This document shows positions 47,241 to 58,935 of a stretch of DNA of 64,000 nt, one piece after another; positions within the stretch are counted from its first letter, which is position 1, and the number at the start of each line of letters is the position of its first letter. Source of the DNA: Gordionus sp. m RMFG-2023 (taxonomy: Eukaryota; Nematomorpha; Gordioida; Chordodea; Parachordodidae). The stretch is taken from positions 88,079,561 through 88,143,560 of the forward strand of contig NC_088775.1 of the NCBI RefSeq assembly GCF_954871325.1, given 5' to 3'. Under the pieces are notes generated by a model. It was given only the letters and a program-made list of their open reading frames with translations. It was not told where the DNA came from and made no database searches. Position numbers and translations under genes: made by a program.

Positions 47241-47430
47241 TCTATAATATATATAAAAGCCTTGTCACAAAATCATGTCACACTTTTTATGTCCCACTTT
47301 TCATATCACACTTTATAATATATATTTAAAAAATTGTTAATTTTGAAAACTACCTATGGCCCAATTGGGCAAGAACTTTGCTTACAAATCTAGATGTATT
47401 ATTGGACTTGGGTTCGAACCCAGGTAAATG
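47241..47430 (+). repeat. tRNA-like SINE, or Helitron-like 5' end
   Basis: Begins TCTATAATATATATAAAAGC after an A, resembling the TCTATACTAATAT.ATAAA starts of some animal Helitrons. A block of TCACACTTTT words follows. Then comes a tRNA-like module: A-box TGGCCCAATTGG at 47356-47367 and B-box GGTTCGAACCC at 47411-47421. The D-arm region is the palindrome GCCCAATTGGGC and the T-arm pairs imperfectly, so this is a derived pol III promoter rather than a functional tRNA gene. It is unrelated to the 2.2-kb SINE head. No 3' terminus identified. Confidence 0.45.
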
Positions 47431-48045
47431 TTTTTTTTACTTAATCTGGTAAAATATTTGAAAAAAAGGAGACCATCACTTTGTTGAGTACCATAAATCG
47501 AAAATACGATTTATACAAAGTTCTCATTTATTGCTATATCTAGTTGAGGGAATATAAATTAATAAGTAGCTCTGGATTCTGTAGATAAATACTTTCACAA
47601 AATGTCTTCTAAAAATGATATAACAGAAATGTGTGCAGCACCTAATCCCTTTCTTTTTTGTTAACGAATTAATCGGACAAAACTAAAATATAGAGGATAT
47701 TGGTATAAGACAAAGGTTAATTTTATGGAAATATAATAAGTTTTGAAATGTATCTGATGCTATATTGGTATTATATTAGTTTCAATAATATAACATAGCG
47801 TAGGCCAAAATATCAGTTGTGCCTCTATGAAAGGAATTAAGAGAAGAGTAAGTATCATTTAAAATTTTCGGTTTGATAATTGATGAATTAAAGATTGTTA
47901 CAATATATTGGGTTGAAGATGTTTTTCAGGTGACCATACGCTAGAGAATAAGCGACTCTTTAATCCTAGGGTAAGATCGGGAAAGTTGGAATCAATATTT
48001 GTTCGTGTTTTAAATAATATTTTAAATATGAAGGATAATATTTTC
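47431..48045. other. No gene seen
   Basis: AT-rich DNA. The last 150 bases, including ACGCTAGAGAATAAGCGACTC and a GGGTAAGATCG.GAAA segment (shared with 48935-48960), belong to the upstream margin of the tandem unit that follows. Confidence 0.5.
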
Positions 48046-49740
48046 GCAGCAGTTGAGGGAATTGAAATTAAATGATACATTAGAAAATAAAGATGATAGG
48101 AAGACGCATTAAAGTGTGCAGAATAGATGGGTTGTTTTTGATTATTTATAAATTTCTCATAAAATGGAGTGTGATTGGTTAATAGGAATTAATACTATAT
48201 ATGTTTAAATATATAAATTTTTGAAAGTAATGATGTTTAAAATTTCTGAGTAAAGATAATATAGTGCAATTTATTTATTTTATACATCATTGTCAACGAT
48301 TTAATGTAGCCCATTTTTAAATTTTGTGAGGCTTTTGTAGGATAAAATTATATTTAGATATTTTATTTTATAGTTTCAAATTTCATTGGTTTATACTAAT
48401 ATTTGGGTTTTCGGATAAATATAACAAAATATTTTAATAAAAAATATGGATGTCCAGTTTTGAAATGTTATAAATGATGGCCCTTATTTTAAAAAAGCAC
48501 ATATTAATCTAAATAAAGAATTACTTAATTTGGCAATCTCATTTTCTATATATTTAAAAATAATAAAATATTTTTAAAAAAGTCAAAAACAGCATTTGTT
48601 TTTCTTTGATGTTTATAATATTTAATAAATAAATGTTTGATATATAGAGCTCAGCTTAAAATGAAATTATGGCGTTTTAGGGTCTTCTAAGTTATAAAAA
48701 TGAGTTCCCTTTGTGATCATTGTAATTATTTATATTTTTTTTAAGTATATTATATATGAAAGAATAAAATATTTCTAATTTATAGATAATGCTAGTGAAA
48801 AGATTAATATTTATAAAGACTCAAATGGATAATTTGTATTATATGAGTGTAAGGGTTTATGAAATCTTTTAGAATTTAGAATCGGTAAGTTATTTATGAA
48901 TCCCTAAGTCTATGAAACAATTCTTTAATCCTAATACGAGGGTAAGATCGAGAAAATTGTCATTTTATTTATTCGTGATTTAAATAAGAATTTAAAATTG
49001 AAGTAAAATATTTTCGCAGCAGTTGAGGGAGTTGAAATTAAATGACACATTGGAAAGTAAAGATGATAGAAAGACGGTCTGCATGAAAGTGCGCGGAATA
49101 GATGGGGGGTTTTTTGGTTATTTATAAATCATAAAATGAAATGTGATTGGTAAGTAGAATTTTGTATAATATATGTTTGAATATAATTTTTTGAAAGTAT
49201 TAATGTGTTATTTTTTTTAGTTAATGTAATATAGTGCAAGGATTTATTTATTTTATACATCATTGTCTACTATGCAATATAATTATATCCCATTTTTAAT
49301 TTTTGTGAGACTTATGTAGGATAAAATCATTTTAAGATAATTTATTTTATAATTTATAATATTGGTCAATATTAATATTTAAGTTTGCAGATAAATATAG
49401 AAAATATTTTCAATAAAAGATATTGCATGCCAATTTTAAAATGTTATAAATTAAGCTACTTATTTCAATATTTGAATTATAAAAAGCCAAAAATGCACAT
49501 ATTAATCTAAATAAAAAATTACTTATATTGATAGCCTCATCCCCTATTTAAATAAAAATAATAAAACATTATAAAACTATATAGTAATTGATGAAATAAA
49601 AACAACATTTGTTTTTCTTTGATTTTTTAAAAAATTTAGTAAATATGTTTGATCTAGGGGGATCAATTAAATAAGGTAATCATAAAATTTTCTTGAGATT
49701 ATAGGACGATTGCGATCTTTGGGAGATGTGAAATAATAAA
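48046..49740. repeat. Tandem units of copy B (about 970 bp each)
   Basis: Two units opening at GCAGCAGTTGAGGGA (48046 and 49016), each with AATAGATGGG.TGTTTTT, AGTGCAATTTATTTA or its equivalent, TTTTATACATCATTGTC and CACATATTAATCTAAATAAA. They correspond to 421-1960 of copy A. Unit length differs from copy A (about 970 versus 735 bp) because of indels. Confidence 0.7.
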
Positions 49741-50199
49741 ACAAACATTGCAAGAATACCTTTTTCATTTGAGAATCGGCAAATCATCATGAATGTTGGG
49801 TGGGGCTGATTAGGTTGATTTTTCCTGATAAATTCACAGGATATTAAAGAATTTTTAAATTCTGGGGCCTGTTAATTGTGTGCTTATTGATTTTTGAAAA
49901 GGATTTCTATTCTATGCAAGAAAAGTCTCAATTTTAATTCTTTTCATGAATTCATTGAATTCTTGTATTGCATCTACTATTAGGAAATATATTAAAAATT
50001 TCTGATCTAGAAAAAAAATTTGCTGACCCAAATGTGAAAGATATTATTTTATTGCATTAAAATACTAGATTATCGACCAGAAATGCAGATACGATAGAAG
50101 GCGATGCTAAAATGTGTCCGTTCAGCATTTGCTATATCTATATGGTAAAATATGAGGCCTTTCGTAGCTCATGATTATTTAACTCTAATATGAGAAACA
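49741..50199. other. No gene seen
   Basis: Replaces the position where copy A has the RTE-LINE cluster, but does not align with it or with the immediate flanks, so no clean empty site can be read for that insertion. Confidence 0.45.
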
Positions 50200-51680
50200 T
50201 AAATTTTGGGTGAATTATTTATGCTAATATGATTGTCTCCTCACACAGTGAAGGAAACCTATGATATGATAATTAACATTATTATATAAAAAGGTTCTCA
50301 TTTATATATGTAAATCATTTTATTTTATTTTCTTCTCTTAAAATAGAAATTAGTAAATACAAAAAACGAATTTATTTTATTTTTAATTCAATGAATAAAA
50401 CTTGTTACAAATCAAATTCATAAATGTTTTCTTGATATAATTTATGAGAAAAATAAAAAATGTGGCCAAGGTTGTTAAAATATGATGTCAATTTTTTTAA
50501 AAATATAATATTTTATTAATTTTTTTAAATAATATTTATACATTTTTTAAGTAAAAAAAATAAATTTACGAACAAATATTTAAAAAAATGATGACAATCT
50601 TCAATTTTACAAATTCAGAAATTATCAAAGAAGCGAATTTAGGAACACCTCTGATTATATTATACAAGAGATGTTTTTGCTCAACAAATTATTAACTTAA
50701 TAAGAAATAAAAAAAAATTGCTGGAAACATGCCTCAAAAAAACTTTGAAAAAAGATTAGGTCTGTAAATGGCCTTATGAATATTATAAACATGTAATTAT
50801 TGTAATGCATACTCAGAGTTTCTAAATCTGTGGTATCTAGAAAAATTTAGAAATATATGTAAATTATTATATATTATAAGTTGTTTATATTTTTAATAAA
50901 ATTTCTCTGTTTAATTGGCTATTTATCGACTAGGACATAGCCTAAGTGCTAATATCTAATTTTAAAAATATTTGTTATTAATAAAAAATATTAGGAAAAT
51001 CATATGGTAATTATCTGCTTAAAATTTTTAGCTTCATGAATTATATATGCCCAAAAATTACCTTTTAAATCCTTAAATTGTTTTATATTTTTTTTTTATA
51101 AAAATTTTATATATTTTTTAACTTATTAAGAACCTTTATAATTTAATAAAAAGAAAAAAGAAATTATAATAGTTTTTGTTTTATAAAAGATCAATAAATA
51201 ATTTTTTTTCTTTCCACGTATTTCTTGTAAAATTTATCAAAAATAATTATAATAAAAAATTATTTTAAAGGAATATTTTTTTCCAATAACTAGGTATTTG
51301 GTTTTTGATCCAGGTCAAAATCAATTTAATTAAATTTTTTTTAAAATGTTTAAAATATTTTTTTAAAACAACATTTATTATCCGTCTCACATATTTACCA
51401 ATTTCAAATTTTAATTGATATCAATATATTCCAATTTTAGATTTTAGGGAAATAGGGGATAACGATTGGTATTTTACATTTTTACTATAAAATTTTATAA
51501 TAAAAAATAAATTATAAATTTTTATGTAACCTAATCCCTCACCTAAAAAATAAAAACTTTAGCCAATGCCTATATTACTTTAGCAGCTACAACTAATAAC
51601 GTGAAGTATATGCATTCGCTAATTTACTCATTATCTAGGGTAAAATGGCATCACGGTAAAGAGGTTAAAATAAATTTAAA
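50200..51680. repeat. Segmental duplication copy B, right part (no foldback insertion)
   Basis: 50200-51129 pairs with 5200-6265 and 51140-51680 with 12740-13310, so the foldback locus of copy A is intact and unoccupied here. At 51130 the sequence reads GAACCTTTATAATTTAATAA with a single GAACC, where copy A has GAACCACA on each side of the element. Non-coding. Confidence 0.8.
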
Positions 51681-51686
51681 TGATCT

Positions 51687-51824
51687 TGTTTTCCTCTTTT
51701 TCATGTAAAAATAAATTACATCCTTGACATTTTCTCTTTTTCATATAAAAATACAATATATCCTTGACAACATTGCAAAAACAATCAATTAACATAAAAA
51801 TAATAAAAACATAATATTACAACA
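51687..51824 (-). repeat. Candidate 3' LTR of the gypsy fossil
   Basis: On the minus strand it opens TGTTGTAATATTATG directly after a purine tract (AAAAGGGG) and closes GAGGAAAACA, giving TG...CA ends over 138 bp. It contains two tandem copies of about 41 bp around CTCTTTTTCAT and CCTTGACA. No partner LTR was found. Homology with copy A stops within a few bases of its end, as expected for an insertion edge. Confidence 0.5.
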
Positions 51825-53405
51825 TGTCCCCTTTTAAAAAATCCTTGGCAAAATTATATACCCGTCACTATACAAAAAAAATCAATCAATGCATAAGCTT
51901 TCAATAAATGATTCACATATTTTTTAAGCATTATTTTTATGTCTATATTTCTTCTTTATCACTTCATACACTCGCTCTTATAATTGAATTAGAGAGTCGA
52001 TTCTATAATGTTGCTATCCTTTGTTTTTTAAAGTAATTTTTGTAGTAGCCGTCAAACATTTTTGTTTCCTAATATTGTGTCGTTCCTCTTTTACGTTTAC
52101 AGTGGACAGTGGTTTCTCATTGATTACATGATTATTTACATCATTGAAATCTATGTCTTTACTAACCTGGGACTTTCTTAAATAATTTTCTTTTTTGCAA
52201 TTTCCTCTTTAAACCATTTCTATACTCTATTCCGTAATTGATCCCTGTGCCTGACTCCTTCATTGTTATCATCAAATTACCCTATTGTTTCCCAAATTTT
52301 CTATTACTACATCTTTCTCCCATTTTTTTGAACTTCCATATAATCTAATCCATACTAATTGTTCACCCGTATATTCCAATTCACTCCTATCGATATCATC
52401 TATAATTACATACGTTTTACTAGGTACTAACATATCCAAAAACATCCTTACCTTCAGACCTATCATTTTTTCTGCCGGAGACAAACCATTTTTTCAATCG
52501 CATTATTATGATACAAATGCTTCATCCATATTTCTCCTTTTCCACTTTTTGTTTTCTTCAACCATCCCTTAACAATCGCTACCATCCGTTGGGCCTGTCC
52601 ATTGGAACTAGGATGATGCGGTGGCGCTAACACATGATACACACCCGTTCACTCACAGAACCTCTTGAATTCCTCACCGATAAAAGCTGGCCCTCCATCC
52701 GATACCACAATTTTCGGAATACTAAACTTCGACCATACTTTCTTAAAATGATTAATCCCAATATTTGCCGTTAACCCATGAATTTCTTCAAATTCTATCC
52801 ATGAATAAATCTACACTCAATATATACTCTTTTCCTTCATATTCGAAAACATGAATTCTCCCCCCCCCCTGGTTCTATAACTTTTGACCATGTACCATTT
52901 TTATCCTTACGAGGTATGTCGGACCATGCATTGCAAATCTCACATTTATTCCCAACTTGGTAATATCCTCGTTCATTCTCGGTCATCAAATGTATTCTCT
53001 TCCCCATTGCTTTATATGAGTAACTCCTAATTTTTCCCTCAAACACCGGGGTATAACGGTTCAGTATCCCCTCGTGACACAATCGTCTACTACAGATAAT
53101 TTTGTTTCAATATTTTTGAACTTTATTATCATCCCATGATTTTTATCCATTAGACATAATTTAACTACCGCAAATTCTCTATCTTTACTATATTGTATAT
53201 CCTCCCAGGTAGTTGGGCTACCCTTTATACATCGCATAGGTACCAGACATTCTTCCCGGTTATCACTTTTAAATACAACAGAATCATCCATGCTTTACCC
53301 CGCTCATAATCTCTACAAAATATCCGGTAAATGATTCTCCTTTCCCCTTTGATACTTTAAGTCCAAATCAAAACTTCCTACTAACAATAACCATCGCCAT
53401 TTTTA
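51687..53405 (-). mobile_element. Ty3/gypsy-type LTR retrotransposon fossil, 3' pol part
   Basis: Old LTR-element remnant on the minus strand. Parts in order are the tail of RNase H (from about 53405), the zinc-binding domain of integrase (about 53060-52890), the integrase core with its central region at about 52750-52570, and the integrase C-terminal part (to about 52270). A stretch without a recognised domain and a candidate short LTR follow. Gag, protease and most of the reverse transcriptase are missing. It is broken, with several interruptions, so it is a fossil. It probably inserted into copy B after the duplication. Confidence 0.75.
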
Positions 53406-53474
53406 TTATAAAAATACATTTTATAGTTTTTATTATTATCATAAAAACAAATATTATATTACATATAATATACA

Positions 53475-54350
53475 ATGAACAATACATATATTACTAATAA
53501 GAGGAGAAATATAAGGAGGGGGGGGGGGGCAGGCGCAAAAAGTCTTGAAGTTAAAACTAATCATCTTGTGTTGTGGGATGAGGCTGCCTGTAAAATTTAT
53601 GTAATTAGCCTTTTGTATCGCTATGGCGAGGGTTTGATTAAATGGTGTAAGTGGATAAATAGAAGAGTAATCCCAGACGTATTGACCCCGCTTCCAAGAA
53701 ATTTAAGAAATCCTGTTAGGCCGTTTTCCATCAGATCTGAAAAGACTGGAAGGTTCAAGAATAGAGGAAATTTGAGGAGATCATAAAGCTCTAAAGATGA
53801 TTGAATTGCATAGATTATGTCTAACGATTCGTCCTTTTTCATTATTTAAAATGGTTGAACTGCATACTGAACATGTGTTATATTGGGTTATTAGGCAGTT
53901 AAACGAATACCAATTGTGAAAGTTAGCTCGTTTTGGTTCAATTGGAATTGCAAATTAACTGAGGGAATAGCTGCCTGAAACATTAAACAGTGTTGCATTC
54001 TGAAAAGGAGTGATTCAACGCAGATTGCAATATGAGGCCTATCCCACTGCTTTCAGATTGAGGGTGATCAGCAATAATTCGTGCCTTCCACTCAATGATA
54101 GCATCATAATATAAAGAGTTGGGTTTTATCAAATGAGAATTTACTATATTTTGTTAAAAGACAACTGGTTATGAAGGCTGTTAAGGCGAGATCGGACAGA
54201 GATCTTATACTAAGCCTCCCATCTTAGTTGGTAAAGAGGCTTATTCCCATGCAATTTCATTAAGGTTTAAAATATTTTTGATTAGGACCTTAATCCCATT
54301 TTCATAAACTCCGAGAGGAATAAGGAATTAAAAATGGGAGTTGATCAAAG
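53475..54350 (+). pseudogene. Unrecognised coding remnant, GC-richer than surroundings
   Basis: A stretch of less AT-biased DNA with a 103-residue frame at its start (53475-53786), which runs through a 12-base G tract (53518-53529) and ends in a basic segment around PLPRNLRNPVRPFSIR. Further open segments follow to about 54110. I do not recognise the protein. It lies just beyond the gypsy fossil but on the opposite strand, and could be another retroelement fragment. If so it is broken. Confidence 0.3.
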
Positions 54351-54379
54351 CTCATAAAGGATAGGAGAAATATTTGTAT

Positions 54380-54720
54380 TTTCAAAATATTAATCATATA
54401 ACCAGGAATATGTTTTTAAAGACTTTGCTATTTTTAAGACTCACTCAACTGCTGGTGCCTATGACCAATGTATAGTGTTATATTCAAGAAAAATATTTAT
54501 AGAATTTTATTTACCATTTAAAAATTTCACTAATTTATGTCAATATTATTCATTGTCAAGGTCTTTAAAAAAAATAATTATTTCGTTTGCAGCAAATTTT
54601 CATGTTCTAATTTACCGTATAATACTAAAACAACATGTGGAAATATTTTATCTTTCGCTGATTATAGAATCAAAATATATTTTAAATTTTCTAAAAATTT
54701 CCATTATATTTTTCAAAAAG
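54380..54720. repeat. Dispersed repeat H, copy 2
   Basis: Partner of 35595-35950. The 83- and 68-residue frames over it are not conserved between copies and are not called as genes. Confidence 0.75.
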
Positions 54721-55239
54721 TGTTAAAAAGAACCTCTTATTAGGGTATCAAGACAAGGGTGATAAATAGCACATACTAAAAATAGTAGTTTAGGCTTGTT
54801 TTATATTAAAAAATATCTTATGGAAACATAAAAATTTTCATTGAAAATTTTTTTCTAATGTAATATATCATCTTTATTATTTGATAGCCTGCTTAAACCA
54901 TTTTACATTTTTCTTAATATATACTTTAAGATAATTATACATAATGATATATCTACATAAATCACAATTAAATAATTGATTAGGCAAAGTGAATAAAAAA
55001 TCAAGAAATATAAATAAATTTTATATTTTGTCGACTATTTAAATAAATGGAGGTTGCATTTTTATCAAAAAGGAATAAAATAATATATTTTTTAAACCGT
55101 AATTAGTAAATAAGTTTATGAAACTTTTACCGGGCTTAGTAAGGTCATAATATATCGGAGAAGAGAGTTTGCAGTGTTTTAGATTCTGCTAGACAAATTA
55201 AAATTTAAGGAACTTCACATTAATCCACTCTAATAAGTT
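54721..55239. other. AT-rich DNA without genes
   Basis: Nothing recognised. Confidence 0.5.
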
Positions 55240-56030
55240 CGAAATAGAAATAAAGCGGGATGGGGTTAGTTATTCTTATAGGGATTTTTTGGATTAGGGT
55301 TTTAGGATGGAAAGAATAATCTCTTAATAAACACTCTAAGGAGGTAATATTAATTTTTTAAGGGTATCAGTTATTTTTAGGGACAAGTTTGATGCCCAGT
55401 TTTAAAATATAAAATATATAAGTTATTTACTTAAAACTTCTTTTATCTTTACTAAAATATGAAATATAAATTAAAACAAGTGAGAAAAATTATGACACTA
55501 AAAATATAAATTAAACAATCAAAAGGTCGGTATCTCAATTAAATCCTTTATAATTCATTTTTAAAAGGTTCATTAGATTTATTGAAGCACCCAAATCAAT
55601 TTCACATTTTTTTTCTAAAAGGAGTAATATTTAACATGTCTGTGTTGGTCAATAAGGAGATTTTATCTATATGTTTGTTATTTATGGCATTATAAATAAT
55701 TGCCTTAATTAATTTAGGGTATTTGTTACATACTAGCTACTTAGTTTTAAGTGTTGCAGTATTTTTTTTATATCGACTGATTTATTATTTTAAATGTCCA
55801 AATTTTATATGTATAAATTACATAAAAATTATCAATTATTATATATATTTTTTCCTATTGTAATAAAAATTTGATTTCTTCAGCTGTTATATTTTATTTT
55901 CAATCTTTTCATAAATACTGCTTATATAAAATATTTACTCCAAAACCTTTTTATGTTTAAATTGTGAAAAAAAAGCAACTAAACATTTTGCGAAAAGAAA
56001 TTTATGGTATTTTTATCCAATCTTTTTTGT
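55240..56030. repeat. Dispersed repeat C, copy 1 (uninterrupted)
   Basis: Pairs with 56730-58010 and, in its first 260 bases, with 15646-15930. Shared landmarks with 56730-58010: GGT(C/-)GGTATCTCAAT, TTTGTTATTTATGGCATT, TTTGTTACATACTAGC, CTCCAAAAC and AACTAAACATTTTGC. The position corresponding to the SINE insertion in the other copy reads TATATATATTTTTTCC without interruption near 55845. Confidence 0.75.
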
Positions 56031-56729
56031 CAAGGCTATTACTCAGGGATTATTTCTTTCCAGACTTAAACCAGTGTCATTTTGTTCTGGGTATTATTGT
56101 CCAGGATATTTCTAACCTACGGGTCTAATATACATAGATTATTTTTATTCTTAAATCGTAAATAAAAATATATTTTTATAAAATCTATATTAATAATAAT
56201 AAAGACATTTGGGGGTAGTAGGAAATAGTTAAAATCCAAATGTTTAAAAACCATATGTGCTGATCGATGTTTCGCGAATTAAGGTTAAATAACAAATAAA
56301 TACAATTCAACTCAACATAAAACTCGAGCCCACTCATCTAGGTTAAGCCAGACCCTATTAAAAATTATTAATTATATATATATACTACACGCCATAGATG
56401 ATATATGATATAAAAATAACTAAAACCCGACAATTTCCTATAATAAATTTATTTTCTCGGTCCTAGAAAATAAATTTTTTGTTTTCGATGTTAATTATTC
56501 AATTGATATCGAATTAAATCCTAGAGTTCATAATTTGGATTCAAGATCATAACTCGATTTCATGCGCGAGTTGGTAGTATAAAGTAAAAATATTAAGAAG
56601 AGGGGAATTTGTAAAAAAAAGATACAAAAAGATAATTATTCCGAAGTTAATATTGAACTACTCGTCCTCTATGCATAAAAATATGATTGAGAAAGAAATA
56701 CACAATAAAATATTTTATTAAGTTGGTTT
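56031..56729. other. AT-rich DNA without genes
   Basis: Nothing recognised between the two copies of repeat C. 56270-56350 and 56500-56590 are slightly GC-richer. Confidence 0.5.
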
Positions 56730-58010
56730 GGAGTTGGTGCTCGGGTCTATTAAGCTATTTTTAGCAACAAATATTCTAGTTCGTTTATTCAATTTTTATT
56801 AAGTTTGATTCTCGGGTTAAAATTTTAAAATATATAATAGTTATTTACTTCTAGCGCCTATTTTCTTTACTAAGATGTGAAATATATATATTAAATTATA
56901 TGTGAGTAATCATAAAATAGAAATTAAGATATCAAAAAGTCGTCATCTCAATCAAATTCTTCATAAATTTGAGTTCATTAGACTTATAAAATTATCCAAG
57001 TCAATTTAACATTTTTTTCTAAAAGTAATCCTATATAGTCACGTCTGCGTGATCAATAAGATTTCTTCAATTGCATTTGTTATTTATGGCATTGATAATT
57101 GTCTTAATTTATTTCGGCTATTTGTTACATACTAGCCAGTGAGTTCTACGAAATATCGCCTGATTTAATAATTTATATATCCAAATTTTAAATTTTTTTT
57201 CTTCTTTTAGCTTTCACCTTTTCAGGTGGTAAGCTCCTTCAATCTATCTCAACTTTATTATTCATACTATCTATTTTTATATTTCTGATCGTTCCATTTG
57301 GATCTCCCACTGGAGGATCGTTATCGAGGCCATTGTATCTTGGTCTTACACCATCAATATCGACCATGTATTACTCACACCAAAGCATCAATATCGGACA
57401 TCCCACCGGAGTATTCTTATGGATTCTATTGTAAGCTTGATCTCCCACCGGAGTATTAATCCCGATGGATCTCTTACTGGAGTATCATTATCACATGTCC
57501 ATTGTAGCTTGGTATACATTGTGCTTAAACGGCCCCCGAGGTCACTATTATCCTAGCGCTGGCCATGAGATCGTTATCATCCTTGATGACCCAGGAGTTC
57601 AGCTGGCCCTCCTAGATTTATTGGACAATCATCCTAGCACCCGACTGTCCAAACCTGTCCGGGGTGGCATTTCTCAGCTCAGAAAATCACCGTACACATC
57701 CGTCATCGAAGAAAAACCCGAAATTTTTTTGCTCTTTACCAGGATTGAACCTAGGCCCTTCGGTTTACAAGCATACATCATATACCATTAGGCCACCTCG
57801 ATTTTAGAAGTATTATATATATTTTTTCATATGGTAATAAAAATTTCCTTTCATCAAATGCGAAGAAAATAGGTTTTATTTTGCTCTATTCATAATTATA
57901 GCTTACATAAAATAATTACTCCAAAACATTTATGTTTTAATTGTGAAAAAATTGAACTAAACATTTTGCAAAAAGTTATTGTTATATTTTTTGTCATTTC
58001 ATTTTTTAAA
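56730..58010. repeat. Dispersed repeat C, copy 2 (interrupted by a SINE)
   Basis: Homologous to 55300-56030 in two pieces, 56730-57198 and 57804-58010, separated by the SINE. Spacing between copies 1 and 2 is about 1.4 kb, in the same orientation, so this is a tandem duplication. Copy 2 was later hit by the SINE. Confidence 0.75.
57199..57803 (-). mobile_element. tRNA-derived SINE, about 600 bp, inserted in repeat C
   Basis: On the minus strand it starts GAGGTGGCCTAATGGT (A box at about 57785-57796) and has the B box GGTTCAATCCTGG (57739-57751). The body continues TTTTTCTTCGATGACGG and GTGTACGG to CGGGTGCTAGGATGATTG, then diverges from the 2.2-kb heads. The 3' half carries four copies of GATCTCCCACYGGAGTAT-like sequence (plus-strand positions 57301, 57397, 57439 and 57467, reading in plus orientation) and ends in a purine-rich AGAAGAAAAAAAA tail. 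Flanking TTCTAAAA and TTTAAAAT may be an eroded duplication. The 108-residue frame on the plus strand is an artefact. Confidence 0.75.
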
Positions 58011-58935
58011 AGATAAGTAATTAATATATTAAAATAAAGATATTATTAATGTTACTGTTTCTTCAACTAGTTTGTAAATAAACTATTTAATACTATTCAG
58101 TTTATTAATATTATCGTTTTTGTAAAAAAAAATTGAATTTATTTTTCAAGAAACACATTAACTAGAACCTACTTGATAAATCTAGCACACAATAAAGCTT
58201 TGATAGAATAACCCGCATCTATTAGCAGTAAATTTAACCCCCTTATTTGGTATTACTTATATATTAATATATTTGTGGCATCAAAACTATTCCTTACAAA
58301 TCGTAAAAAAGACTATGGGGCAGAATTTGATTGTCCTTCATAAAATTTTTAAAGCTGTAAATTTTTTTAATAATGTAATAGCTATAGAAAGCTTGAATAT
58401 TCAGCAAAAAATTGGAGTACAAATGTGAGGTCAAAAAAATTGTGAATTTTGTTTATATACACTACCCAAAACTATAAATATCGCCAGTTTTTAATGTATC
58501 CAATGCAATAATAAATGTACATTAAAATAAGATGGTTATTACCATATTGATAATAATAAATATACATATAATTGCTCATAAAAAGAATTTATTTTTAAAA
58601 AAGATTGAATGTGTCAAGAGTTAGAGCATAAACAAAATTATCATTTTTATTCAGGGATGTAACACATACTAATATGGGTCAAAATATAGAAACATCTCAA
58701 ACTCTAATAACGTGTGAAGCCATTTAGAAATTGTTGAAGAATTTTTGGAATAGTTCGATTCTTCTTTTGGTTAACTTTAATAGAGATTTTTCCCTGACCT
58801 ATCATACTAAAAAGTCCAGTTATGGTTTAAAAGTTAAAATCATCTTTATATTATTTATAACTCAATGGTCAATAATACATTATATTAAATCCTTATTATT
58901 ATATTTGTATATATTAATTAATTTAACTTTTGTAT
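58011..58935. other. AT-rich DNA without genes
   Basis: No supported gene. The frame at 58731-58937 is AT-driven and shows no motif. Confidence 0.5.

Noticed and set aside
47356-47430. A functional tRNA gene
   Set aside because: A- and B-box words are present but the T-arm and acceptor do not pair properly, and the surroundings look like a mobile element.
52285-52572. 95-residue plus-strand frame
   Set aside because: Antisense of the integrase part of the gypsy fossil.
54475-54743. 83- and 68-residue frames as genes
   Set aside because: They overlap repeat H and are not open in its other copy at 35595-35950.
57465-57791. 108-residue plus-strand frame
   Set aside because: Lies wholly within the SINE in antisense and includes the reversed tRNA-like head.
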